Shown: one piece after another, positions 45,761 through 57,397 of the stretch
How the letters are laid out: every line of letters starts with the position of its first letter
Numbering within the stretch: position 1 is the first letter of the stretch
Source of the DNA: Fulvia fulva
Taxonomy: Eukaryota > Ascomycota > Dothideomycetes > Mycosphaerellales > Mycosphaerellaceae
Length of the DNA: 64,000 nucleotides
Direction of reading: 5' to 3'
NCBI RefSeq assembly: GCF_020509005.1
Contig: NC_063015.1
Location: 2,728,001-2,792,000 of the forward strand
Notes under the pieces: model-generated
Database searches by the model: none
Told to the model about the DNA's origin: nothing
The model's input: only the letters and a program-made list of their open reading frames with translations
Position numbers and translations under genes: made by a program

Positions 45761-47531
45761 ATATAACACTACTAACTATTATAACACCCTATAGTAGTAG
45801 ATAATAGATGCCCTTACCGTAGAAGACCGTAAGGAGATTATAGGTAATACGGACCCTAATCGCGAGCTATATCTATTTATATTTATACTACTAGAAGACG
45901 CGTTAATAAATAACGCGTCTAATATATTACTCTTCCCCCTAGAGCTAGAGCTCTATATACTAGAGGAGTCTAACTATATAGTTATAGAGAATAGAAAGTA
46001 CCTACGAACGGCCTACTTCTACTATATACTATACTAGATTATAGTCGCTAATATAATTATCGACTAGATGTCCGGTATACGACCTAGAATACGCGCCTAT
46101 CGCGATAAGAGCGATCGAAGCCCTATACGAAGAGGTAATAGCCCTCTAAGGCGTATTAATAACACGTAGACTATCCGCCTTATCAACTAATAAGGGCAAA
46201 AGCTTAATATAAAGCTACGCTACGTTAATATCTAGTACTACTAGCTCCGATAGCGAGACTAGCGCGGAGATATTAAGATTAAGTATCTTAGTACTAACGA
46301 CATACCTATAGACGGGCTAACTAAGCTACTTCTACTATAGAAGTATAAGCACTTCGTTAAGCTACTTAATATAGCTAAGGAAGGCGTAGACCTACGTACC
46401 TTAGTACCCTCTATAGCCGTATTAGGAGGTAACGGGCTAATAGACGCCTAAGAAGCCCCTAGTAGCGGCCTTACCTTATCTCGAAACGAACACCGAACGG
46501 CTTCATCTTTACGGACACCTCTCTAGAAGCGCTAGTAGGCGTAAAACACGGCCACTAGTAGCTACTAATACTATAGACGATAACGAAGCTAGGGTAAAGT
46601 ATCTACTATTTACCGGTACGGCCCTAGTACTATTATTAATTAGTGTTTCTCGGACTCCTATTAGCTAATAGCGTAAGGGCGAGAAACACCCCTATTACTA
46701 GTAGTATCGTACGCGCGCGCGATAAAAGTAGCGCGTCTAATTAGAACGCGAGAAACGCCTCTAACTTACTACTAGTAACAATACTACTACCTTATTACTA
46801 TATTATCCGCTACTTTCGTACCTTATATATAGTATATACTTGCCTAAAACAAAAAGGTGTTACTACCCTAAGGTAATGATCTTTAAAAGTATAGAAAGTA
46901 AGGCACCCCGAAGGTACCTTTTTAACTTTCCGATACCGTTACTCCGGTATTACCTATTAGAGCCCTATTACACCTTATATAGTATAAGCTCTGTCGTAGA
47001 TAGCCTAGTGTATTGCGCTACTAACTAGTATCTTATACTCCCTAGGGGCAGAGCGAGCTCTCTTACTATTCGCCGGAGTAAAATAGCTTAGTATAGAGTA
47101 ATTATCGGACAATTTAATAAGTTAAGCGGACGACAATATATGTTTAAGTATACGATAGGACTAAGGCTACCCCTAGATTAAACTTAGGACCTCTAATGTT
47201 TGCCGGTAGGTAAGATAATTATATACTTAAGTGAAAGTCCGTATAACGGGACTATTACCTAAGCTATCTTACCGGTAATAGTTATATAATCTATACTTTA
47301 TTATATAGGTAATAATAGTAGTAGTAAAAGTGAGGAATGAGGGAAGGGGTATAAAGCTCACCTTACTCACCTTAGCTTACCTTACTTGAAATAGCTGACT
47401 TACCCTTACTATAGTAGTAGTAATACCGAGGGCCTAACGTTACTACTATAGGTAGAGGGGTAGTTATAATAGGGTGCACGCGATTATATAGGAATCAGCT
47501 TATTTACTCTAGCGTACGAGCTAAGGGGGTG
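45761..47531 (+). mobile_element. copia F, RNase H end and long 3' region
   Basis: After L3 the copia F sequence resumes. A clear RNase H C-terminus is at about 46200-46375 (L-R-Y-V-N-I, G-D-I-K-I-K-Y-L, I-D-G-L-T-K). I could not recognise a reverse transcriptase between the integrase and this point, so the RT may have been deleted. The 1.15 kb from 46380 to the LTR has no homology I can name. It holds a strong hairpin (46643-46689) and a short open frame (46840-47028, 62 codons, unknown). Confidence 0.65.
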
Positions 47532-47724
47532 TGTCGCGATCTAAGCGTATATATAGGCAATATCCTATTATTAAAACTTAAGGCTACATACGCTAAGAAT
47601 TAGGTAACTGATTAGTTACCTATAGCCTCTTTAAGAGCAACACTTGTCTATTCTAGATAGATATATACAATATATAACCTGCTTTTAAAACACCCTATAT
47701 AAGCCCGTATAATAACTTCCTATA
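47532..47724 (+). repeat. copia F 3' LTR
   Basis: 193 bp, TGTCGCGATC..CTATA, preceded by the purine run AAGGGGGTG. The near-copy is at 1819-2010. Confidence 0.75.
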
Positions 47725-48890
47725 CTTCTAACGTAATACCTTAAAGATCCTTAAAGCTTAAGAAGCTAGATTAGATCCCTCTAAGGCTAAGTATAGTATA
47801 GTAGCCACCTAGGTCAAGCCCTTAGGTCTAGTAAGACCACTCTCCTACCTTCTCTATAAGAAGGATTATCTAATTAAGGACTGCCCTAGTCTACCTAAGG
47901 TAAGAAAGGTCCTTAGATCTTATTCCTAACTACTATCTTCCTAGAATACAATATATATTAAGAAGAAGAGAACTGTACTACCTACTTCAAGGAGTACATT
48001 AAGAGAGAAGTCCTATATAGAAGAACTTAAGAAAGAAGTAAAGAAACTCCGCTCTAATATACTACTACTCTAGAAGAACTAGGCCTAGTCTTATACCTCT
48101 AAAGTAAAGAAGACTAGAAAAGCGTTTTCCGTACAAGAGTCACGTGACTTATATAGCTCATCCCTAGAGACAATGTCTAATAATAATAAGTATAATAAAG
48201 TGGCTCGCTTAACTATAGAAGTCTAAGGCAAGTTCCCCTCGTTAGAGTAGTTACTTAACTCCTATACTTTATCCTATATAACTAACTAAAGCTACCTCTT
48301 TAGATCTATAACTCCCTTAATAAGAAAGAAATGGAGCAAAGTAGGAGGTGGGGTTTTATTAACTACTTATATCAGGAATATAGAGATGAGTAGGAGAGCT
48401 AGTAGAAAAGTTGCTTTAGAAGATGTTCTACTTATACCTAAGCTAGGAGTAAACCTAGTTTTATAGAACTAGTTTAGCAAGCAGTTTAGCATTTAACCTC
48501 TATCATTTTCTCTTGTTTCCCCCTCTAGTAAGACTATTATCTAGACAAAGCTCCTTAGGGGGGTTCTATTTATTAATAAGATTTCTCCTCTTCTATAAGA
48601 ACGGGAACATTACTCATTATATATACTACTAATATAGAATGCCTTTGTGACTACTTAATTAGAGACCGACCTAAAGTAGTAGGAGCTTTAGTATAGAAGA
48701 TTTGTACACTTTAGGAAGAATTTGCTCTAGAATCTTTATAAGGTAATAGACTTAAAAGAACCTATTCCTATCCCTAAGGATAGCTTTCACTAGTATAGAG
48801 TATGTTTAATAGCAAAGATAAAGAAGTACAAAGGCAAAGTTATAGAGAGAAGACCTAAAAGACTTGCCCTTATATCTATTGATATATATA
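47725..48890 (+). mobile_element. copia B, gag end to pre-integrase (heavily RIP-mutated)
   Basis: The plus strand starts inside gag (T-L-K-I-L-K-A near 47735, aligned to D-I-L-A-I-L-R-E of copia A). It continues through a degenerate zinc knuckle (about 47845-47895) and a protease region W-L-L-N-S-like at about 48245, to I-S-I-D-I at about 48875, where LINE L4 is inserted. The 5' LTR and first part of gag are absent. Confidence 0.8.
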
Positions 48891-50655
48891 GATAGATAGA
48901 TATTTCATTAAGCTATTGTAGTGCCCTTTGGCCTATATAGCTATACTATCTTGTTTTCGTATATATAGAGGGGAAACCGTGTTAGTGAAAACCCCTCCTC
49001 CTTCCCGCCTGTCTTTTCCCCCTAGTTGTTGTCTTAATTTTCCCTTGTTAGGGGTACGCTAGTGTTATAGGCCTGCCCTAATAACTACCCTATCTATAAC
49101 CCTCCTAGCTTCCGCCTCTTGTCTATCTACTCCTCCGTCTCGCTAGCGAGGCTAAACTACTAGAGGTATCCCTACTATAGTATCTACCGAGAGATTCGGC
49201 AAATGTTACCTTTGTCCCTAATAATTGACTTATAGTCTCTCCTTCCCGCTTAGTACCTCTAATTTCCCCTGCCTCTCGCCTACTACGGGCATCGTAGTAG
49301 TATATATTCTAGGTTTTACGATAGGTAGCCACACTAGTAGGCTAGGCTATAGATGTCTAGTACGCGTCTCCTAAATAGGTAGGCCCTTAATCTAATATAT
49401 TCGGACCTAATTTGGATCGCTATGCTTGCTTCGGCCCTTGTTAGGTCCCTATATAGCTAGTAATTGTGTCTCTAGAAGGCTCGGAGTGCTATCGGGCCTA
49501 TTGTCTTAGGAGGCTTCCTTTTCTAGTCCTACTCCTATAGGTAGCTCGCTATCTATTCCGCTAGGCTTTAGGTCTTAGCCTTGCTCCCGCCGGCCTAGCG
49601 AGTCCTACGCTCCTCCTCTTTTCGTACTAGCTATTCGGTACTTATCTATACGGCCGTAAAGGTAGTAAGGTCATCCTCTTTTTAGCTTGTCCTATATCCG
49701 GCCCCTCTCCGGTAGCGGCTTTCTATCTTATTCTTTGCCTCCTAGATCGTAGTTTATACTAGGTAATCTATCGTCTTTACCGCGTATTAAATTCTTATTC
49801 CCCGGATGTACTAGCCGATTAGTAGTGTTCCTATCTCTATTTCTACCGTGCTTATCAACGTTATCTTATATACGCCTAGTACCCTACGTAGGTTACCTAC
49901 CTATGTCCTATTTAGAGGTTGCTCTATCCGTTTCGGGATCGGCTTGCCTACGCCTCCTGTTCCCTAAATCTGTGCCCCGTATAATATAGCTAGTCTGACA
50001 ATCGCCTTATATATTACTCTTGCCTTATCGAATGTTGCCCCCTATATAGATACCGTAAGCCTCTTTATTGAGGCTTTGTTAACTTGCTCTCGACTCTAGG
50101 CTTTCTTAATCTATATATTCTAGCTTAGCTTCGGGTCGAGCTAGATCCCTAGTACTCGTAGCTCCGCTAATAGCTTAGTCTCGTAGCCTTAGATTCTTAC
50201 CGCCGCCTTTTTATTATAGTATGTTCTCGCTTTACTAAAGTATATAAGTTAGTACTTTTTAGGGGCGAACCGGGTACTATACTTCTTTACCTACTCCTCG
50301 CATTTCTTATACCTATCTTTAAGGAGGCGACAGTTCTCTTCTATCGAGTCTAACTAGGCTAGGATGTTTATGTCGTCTACGAACCCCGATACTAAGGTTT
50401 ACGGAGAGGTGAGTAGGGGGATTAGATCAGACATAAATATTAGAAATAGGATAGGGGAGAGAGTAGATCCTTAAGGTATTCTAGCCTCTACCTTTACCGG
50501 GTCGGACGTGTACCTTCCTAGGACTAGGTATATCGTCCGTTCCTAGAGAAAGGAGTAGACGAACGTCGTTACCTACTAGGGGATGCCTTTCTACTATAGG
50601 ATATATATTAGCCTTTAGTATAAGACGTTGTCGAAGGCTCCTACGATGTTAAGGG
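48891..50655 (-). mobile_element. LINE L4 (same family as L1), 5' truncated
   Basis: The minus-strand sequence is nearly collinear with L1 from the GATA-repeat tail (48891-48902) up to just beyond the RT box F-V-D-D (50372-50383). Similarity to L1 ends near 50650 within RT. The flanking target duplication is ATATATATA at 48882-48890 and 51739-51747, which includes about 1.1 kb of non-LINE DNA on the 5' side. Confidence 0.85.
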
Positions 50656-51738
50656 CAAGGAAGGAATCGTATTTAGTAAGCTAGCTACGAGATAAGGTAA
50701 CAAGTCTTAACCGCGCTTTTCTACTTATCTAGTACTACCGTATAGCCTCGTTTCGAGAGGTTAGCCCGGAGCAAAAGCTTCCCTCTACGCCCTCCCTTCC
50801 TATTTACTCCTTAAGCTAATATCTACCTCTATAGGCCTAAGCCCTTTAGTGCTCTCTATTAACCGATATACGTATCCGTCCTCTCGGGCTATATAGATAG
50901 TGTTAGCCGTCGCTACTAGTATATACTACGCCCTAGGTTTTAACGCCCTTTACGTTACCGTAGCCTATCTCTAGAAAGCGGCCGTCTATACCTCGTAGGT
51001 TTGCTCGGGGCATACACTACGCCGGGTAGCGTACTCCTTACGTTTCTACCTACTAACTAATATAAAGTTCCTTATTACCCTACCCTCGATCCTCCCTAAT
51101 AATAGAACTAATCTACTCGTATTATACGTCTTTTTCCCGTCCTAATAGCCGTCTTTTCCTTGCTTAGGCTATCGTCTTTTCCTCGTCGTAATCTACTATA
51201 TTAGACTAGATACGTTATGTAGCGGGATAGGTAGTGCCTTAGGCAAAACCCTCGTTCCTATACCGGGTGCTTAATAGGCCCTTATAGGCTTCGTCGCGTG
51301 TCTACTTACCTACCGTATTACCCGCTAGCAAACACTAGATTGTTTCGTAGTCCGCTCAACGCCGTCGTATAGTCCGCTTAGTTGTTGTTCTATAGTCCGC
51401 TTATCTAATGTTCGTCGCTCGGCCCGCTCGGTTTACGGTCTCTAGAGGTGAAAATTCTATACTTATACTAGAGGTGTCCTATCGAGCGTATAGGCCACGG
51501 TTCCGAGCCCTTCTTATACGTAGAAAGAAGAGGGACTCGCTCTCGATACGAGTATACGCTCGTCGGATAGTTTTTATACCTGTTTTACTAGTAGTCCTCT
51601 ATTCGCCGCGGCTTCGCCTACGTTACGCGCCCGTCGTACCTACGACGCTCTAGCGTAAGAATACTTAGCTCTCTTATAGTAAGACAAGAGGTTCGTAGCC
51701 GACACTACGTATAGGTGATTCTCGTCGTCGACCTATTA
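50656..51738. other. 1.1 kb of unknown DNA joined to LINE L4
   Basis: This segment lies between the 5' break of L4 and the right target duplication. It has the RIP-like composition of the nest but matches none of the other elements here. It contains near-repeats of ATAGTCCGCT (around 51340-51400) and an 81-codon open frame at 51408-51650, rich in Arg and of unknown nature. It may be part of one chimeric insertion with L4, or a separate fragment. Confidence 0.5.
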
Positions 51739-53280
51739 ATATATATAGCCTACTACTAATCTTAAGACTAGGATTTAAATACTAGCTTAAGATTGTTAAC
51801 AACTTCTCTAGGAAGAAGTAGACCTTTCTTCTTAGGAAAAGAGAAGATACTCCAGTTGCTCTCTAGAACTAGAAGATTAAAGTAGAGAGGAAATTATTAG
51901 CGTAGCTAAAAGTAGTAAGGCTTAATAATACAAAAGAACTTATTATATTAGTAAAGTAGTAGGAGAAGGATTTAGGGATTAGGCTCGAGCCGACTAAGGC
52001 ATATAACTCTCTATAGAATGGACCAGTTAAGAGGTCAATATAAATCTTAGAGGACTCTATAAGGGCAATGCTTCAAGAGGCTAAAATGCCGGTTGAATTT
52101 TGGCCTAAAGCACTAGAGGCCCAAACTTATATAAGGAACAAACTACTAAAGGGCCTAGATTACGATAGGTTCAAGGTTTTACTAGATAAGGCTTTTGATA
52201 GTATTAAACCGACCATCAACTATTTGAAAGTTTAGGGATAAAAAGCTATTGTCTATATAGACACAAGATCCTAACCTTAATAGGTAAGAAGTGACAAGCT
52301 AATAAATAGGGGTAAAGAAGTAGTGTTTATTAGGTATATTAAAAACATAGCTAAAGCCTAGCTCTTTTAGGAACTAGACATAAGAGCTATTAAACAACAT
52401 ACATATATAGACTTCTTTAAGGACTAGCCTAGAGGTGATATAGGTCTCAATGTTCTAACATTAAATCTACTAAGCAGTATACTAGCTAGGAAGCCCTTAG
52501 GAAGGCCGAGGAAGAACGTATCCTTAGGACAATCTACCTACTATTTAGGCGTCTATCAAAGCACCCCCGAAATAGCTTAGCCAAGAAAGCTGTTTATATA
52601 ACTTCCCTAACCTCCGGAGAACGTAGGGGAATTTTAGAAAATCGATCAGCTAATTGAGACAAGCTCCCTAGATCCCTAGGAAATAGACGTTACTAGGTCA
52701 TAAGTAACGGTCCCTAAATCATCCCTTAGAAAGAGAAAGGCTGACTATGATATTGAGAGCTATGACATGAAACAGAAAGCCCCAAAATCTATAGTCCCTA
52801 AGCCCGAACTAACTACTAAAGTAGGAGAAGTAATAGACCTCTTAGAGAACCTTGCTCCTTTTTACTAAGCTTTCTTTATAGCTATATAATTAGTGGACAG
52901 TTCAATACTATAGGATAGCGAATTCCTAGAAGAAGTTAAGGAAATGGCCTTTATAGCAACTATAGAAGCTATTGTATATAAGTAAGAGATCCTAATTCCA
53001 AAATCCTATAAGGATGCTATAAATAACAAGAAATAGGGACATCTTTAGAAGGAAGCAATCTAAAAGGAACTAGATGCTCTATAGAGTAACAACACCTAGA
53101 AAAATTCTGTTCCACCAAAAGGAGCAAATCTAGTTACATCAAGATAGGTCTTTGATATTAAGAGAAGCATTAGTGCAGCCATTAAAAAGTTCAAGGCTAG
53201 ACTAGTTGTAAGGGGCTTCTTATAGAAGTTTGGTATTGACTTTATAGAGACATTTACACCTACAGTAAGACAGGATACCC
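51739..53280 (+). mobile_element. copia B, integrase to start of RT (RIP-mutated)
   Basis: Resumes after L4 with R-L-G-F-K-Y (about 51768), matching copia A integrase. It runs through the integrase end (about 52240), a linker, and the start of RT (about 53000, ending F-K-A-R-L-V-V at about 53190). Stops become rarer towards the right. Confidence 0.85.
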
Positions 53281-54455
53281 TTAGGGTGTTTATAGCTATT
53301 GTGTGTAAGAAGGATCTTCATCTTCACCAAGTAGATGTGAACAATGCATTCATAGAAAGCACCCTCTATGAAGACATCTTCATGTTACTACCCCTAGGAG
53401 TTGAGCTTCCACTAAACATAGTGTTCAAAATCCTCAAAAGCTTGTATAGACTTAAGCAAGCAGCTAGAGATTAGAATCAACTCTGTGTGTCAAAGCTCAG
53501 AGAGATTGGATTCACACAGTCAGAAGTGGATCTATGCCTACTTATCCACAAGAAGAGGGAGATTATAATCCTTATACATGTGGATGACATTCCAATTGCT
53601 GCACTAAAGTTAACAGATGTTCTCTGGTTCAAAAGAGAACTTAGCAAGATCTTCAAGATCAAAGATCTAGGTGAACCTGAAAAGATCCTTGGCATAAGAG
53701 TCACAAGGGACAGGAAGAGAGGAATCCTGAAACTTGACCAAGGACACTTTGTTAGGGACAGCCTAGCCAAGATGGGAATGAACCATAAGAAGGCAGCACC
53801 TACACACTCACCTATGGACAGCTATGAGGCCCTCAAACCTTCAAGCTATATAGATGAGAGGTGTAACAAGGCAGAGTACTAGAGTATTAATAGTACTTAG
53901 ATATGGCCAGCAACAATCACAAGGCCAGACATTGCTTTTGCCCTAGGAAGGATGAGCTCATTTGTGAGTGACCTATCCACCTACCACATGAAGGCTTTGA
54001 AGAAGATCACTAGGTACCTAAGATCATACCCTGATCTAGGACTTCAGTTCTCAAAGTCTGGAAAAGGACACCTTATTAGATACTGTGATTCTGATTATGC
54101 AATGGACAAAGCAGACAGAGTCTCAATCCTTGGGTATGTCTTCTTCCTCTATGGGACACCAGTTTCTTGGATAAGCAAGAAGCAAAAGTCTGTAGCAACA
54201 TCCACAATGGAGGCTGAATACATAGCTATGAATGCATGTGCGAAGCAGTCCCAATTCCTAGCTTCACTGCTAAGAGAAATGGATTGTCCAGAGTTAGTAG
54301 GAGACTGTTCCCATCAACCAAGAATCACTAGGAACCAGGAGACTGTATCAAATTTGAGACCAGTCCAATTAAGAGGTGACAATCAAGCTGCCCTCACCCT
54401 AGTGAAAGATGCACATGTTCATGGCAAGTCGAAGCACATTGACATTGCCTACAAC
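53281..54455 (+). pseudogene. copia B RT and RNase H, little mutated, 3' truncated
   Basis: Three almost continuous plus-strand open stretches: 53286-53474 (H-Q-V-D-V-N-N-A-F), 53487-53882 and 53952-54455. Their RT and RNase H sequence is very close to copia A. The catalytic box at 53577-53588 reads H-V-D-D where copia A has Y-V-D-D. RNase H includes K-S-V-A-T-S-T-M-E-A-E-Y. Coding homology stops after H-I-D-I-A-Y-N at about 54455, about 45 residues short of the copia A end, with no 3' LTR. ABCC transporter sequence follows directly, so this is the right edge of the nest. Confidence 0.9.
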
Positions 54456-55637
54456 GAGTCTAGAAGGGTTGATAGAGAGCTCCACTCCGCTACGCTTACC
54501 TTTGGAGGTTCACAACCGCCAACAGCACATTTTACAGAGTGGTGTAAGAGCAAGCGCTACTTGTATTGGCGCTACCCAGCAGCGGTGAATGCTAATTCAG
54601 GCTGCATCGATGCGGGAGGTATCAGTAGACATCAGGTTGATGACCCTTGCGTTCGTCCAACCTTCGCCACCATTGCCATGGGCCGTTTCAGCGCGTCCTG
54701 ACAGCTTCAGAGCCTTCTCGAATATGCAAGCGATGAGCACAGAGCGAGCTTGACCTCCAAGCATCATTCCGCGGTAGAAGAACTGGTTCGTGCATAGCGA
54801 TTGCAACGACTGCATACAAGCTATGCCGACAGCCAGGCCGATTCCACGGCCAATGTTGGGTGGCGGCGAGCCACTTGAGGTGGCGTTGTAAGCCTCCTGC
54901 ACAAATTGGATCAGGTCTCTCAACACGAATGGCGTGAGCACTTGAAGACACCATGCAATGAATGTTGATATAGCACCGATGATGAGCTCCACGGGAAAGG
55001 TGTCATAGATGGCCCAGACCAATAGATCCAGCTTGCTTGGAGTATTCCTTGCCTTGCGTTTTGCGAGCGCGGCCTTGGATCTATCCGCAAGTACGACCAC
55101 CTCTCGCTTTGGATTGACCTCCCAGATATCATTGAGCTCAAGTGGTCGCTGATATCCCGTCACAAGAAGAGGCTGCATCCACTGGAATGACAGCGTAGAA
55201 AGAAAGTTCGCCTTGTACTCGCCAGATATTCCACGCTGATCCGGGACGGGTGGGAGGTTCCTCTTCTTCAGCAGATTGATGAGCCGAAGCCATGAGCGAG
55301 GAAGGACTCTTGCTCTCACGTCGACACTGCTTCTTGCACTAATCGCCATCGTAGGCACGGCTTGGTTGGTTGTCTGGATTCTGCAGGGGATCCAGCTGTG
55401 CCGCAAAAGTTCTCTGGACATCGGGTAGTGTTTCCAGGCCTGTGTCCATATCCTGAGAACACTGGAGATGCAAGGAAGTAGCGAGATAAACCAGATTGTG
55501 CATCCGTACACGATGACCTGCTTGCGCACGTCTCGGTTTCGGCTTCGGTCTCGGTCCAGCTGCCGAGCTCGGCGAGTAATGTCAACATCCTCTTCCCAGA
55601 GCAATGTACCTCTTTTCGCCCCAGACATTGACTTCAA
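54456..55637 (-). pseudogene. ABCC-type ABC transporter, N-terminal part (5' fragment)
   Basis: The minus frame 55637-54597 encodes 346 residues. It has an N-terminal membrane helix (about residues 40-65). Then comes the ABCC/Yor1-type entry Y-K-A-N-F-L-S-T-L-S-F-Q-W-M-Q-P-L and G-Y-x-R-P-L-E-L-N-D-I-W, two or three TMD1 helices, and the family motif N-L-M-S-T-D-T-S-R-I-D-A-A. A TGA at 54597-54599 ends the frame, but homology goes on past it in the same frame (W-V-A-P-I-Q-V-A-L-A-L), so the stop is a disabling mutation. Similarity fades before 54455. NBD1 and TMD2 lie at 1-1690. The true start is unsure: the Met at 55637 lacks the longer N-terminus of many ABCC proteins, and an exon further upstream (55758-55991) is possible. 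Confidence 0.88.
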
Positions 55638-56744
55638 TACTTCCTCAATTCAGATGCCACTCCAGCGCAGAAACAGAGGCAATCATTACGAAGCTTACAA
55701 GACTGGAAGTCCACACACACACCGATGAGAACGAAGACTTGCCTCTACACGTTGCATTTAACTGTCTGGGTGCGGTGGCATCCTGGTCAATACTCGACCA
55801 CTTCTATCGTATGCGAAGACTTCCGGATGTCTCGCGAAACACACGACATGCCCATAGTCGTGTGGATAGTGATCGATGCCAAAAAGGAATGAGCCGGCTC
55901 CTTGTGCAGGCACGTTGAACGAACCGTTCGGATGTGGCGACGCTTGTGAGCGCTTGATGGTAGGGAAGTTTGAGTGGTACCAGACAGGCACTGTTACAAG
56001 TACTGTCGGTAGTGTAATATGCTATACTCGATTGTACAGCAAAAGTGGCCAAGAGTGTCCGACGAACTAACAGAGCAGAGGAGAAATGGTGCAACAAGAT
56101 GGAGCCAGCAGACCGCGGAGGTACATCTTATGCACACCACGAGCAAGGAGCACAGCTCAACTCGGGGCGGGAAGTCGCAGCGAAAGTCCACGGGTACAGT
56201 CGACCAGAGCGTCTAGATCTGCATTGATCATGCACGCTCCAAGTTAGTGGCCAATAGAAAGAAGCCTTTCTCAGCCTTTCTGTCTTGGCACTGAGCCTTC
56301 TGCAGAGCTCAGTCGCCAAAGATTAGATAATTCCATCGAATCAGCAGCGGGCTGCGAGCCTGGGCTGGAGACCCGCGCCATGGATGGTCACATAGGAGCA
56401 ACATGACCAGCAGACATAAGTAGCTCCTTATGTATGTCGGCCGATTGACTAGGATAAGCCGTTAAACATGGTGCGAGACAAAGGCGAAAGTCATGTAGGT
56501 AAGACATGCATCGAATAGAGGCATACACTTCGATCAACTGAGACACTGCTGGAGACTTCCCACAGTGCTGTCAAGGCTGTGTCCGGACCTTGCAAGCTCT
56601 GCATCGATGACTGGTGGCATGTGATGCGCCGCAGCATGTGCAAAGTCTTGGCGGCATGCCCGTGCTACCTCCATCTTTTGCCTCATGTTCCTGATCTCTC
56701 GTGCTTACTCGTCTCCAGTCTCATTCTCTAGTGGCTTCACAGAC
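55638..56744. other. region without a recognisable gene
   Basis: Normal-composition DNA upstream of the ABCC fragment. The minus frame 55991-55758 (S-F-N-V-P-A-Q-G-A-G-S-F-L-F-G) could be a 5' exon of the transporter, but I cannot confirm it. Nothing else stands out. Confidence 0.4.
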
Positions 56745-57121
56745 TCACGGCATGGCCACCGGGCCTGACGATCTTGGTAAGTCATCAGAAGGTAGTCCAG
56801 TGAACGCCTTCCGTCCTCCAATCTTTACAGCGATCTCTCGCATCCCAGCAACAGTGATTTCGACCTCTTCCTCTTCGAATCGGCAGTTGAAGCCGAGTGG
56901 AAAGCGAGCAGCATTGTCAGGATGAAACTCACCCGTCTTGACCTCGCCCTCCAGCTCGCCTTTGACCACACGTGAAGCCCGATGCTCTTGAATGATGGGC
57001 ACGAGATCGCTGGGGTCGGAATCCGCTGAGAGGTTGACTTCACGGGGCGTAACGCCGCGTGAAGCGAGGGCTTGGTTTACTGGTTTGGAAATAGAGGGCC
57101 CCGAGTCAGAGCTACGACGTC
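56745..57121 (-). CDS. hypothetical protein exon
   Basis: A minus frame open from 57121 to a TGA at 56745, about 125 codons, with even codon usage. A TGATCAG just before it could be an intron acceptor, since there is no in-frame ATG near the 5' side. The product is hydrophilic in its first third, then carries an acidic patch (F-E-E-E-E-V-E-I) inside an I-T-V-A-G-M-R-E-I-A-V-K stretch, suggesting a small beta-rich fold. I do not recognise the family. An upstream exon might lie in 57130-57260. Confidence 0.4.
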
Positions 57122-57397
57122 CTGATCAGCGTGAGAAAGTGAAGAGTAGGATGTAGTCGGGTAGTGCTTGCGAAAGTTCCTGCTTCGGTGAGGGCGACCG
57201 TTTTTTGTGCTTTGCAGGGCTCAGTAATGCAAACTTTATGCAAGGATAGCGTGGCTTATGCATGGCCAGCATCCACCTTGCTTGCATTGACCTATCCAAG
57301 AAAACATCATCACCTTGACATCGACTCCTTGTTCCGAAGAACCGGCGGCAGACTATCGTCAAATATCACACCAGTGCTAAGAAGCAACAAAGGCACC

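Noticed and set aside
1819..47724. a single 46-kb element bounded by the two F LTR copies
   Set aside because: The flanks do not match (TATAT against CTTCT) and the left copy is not followed by copia internal sequence, so the pair may come from two events; kept only as a possibility.
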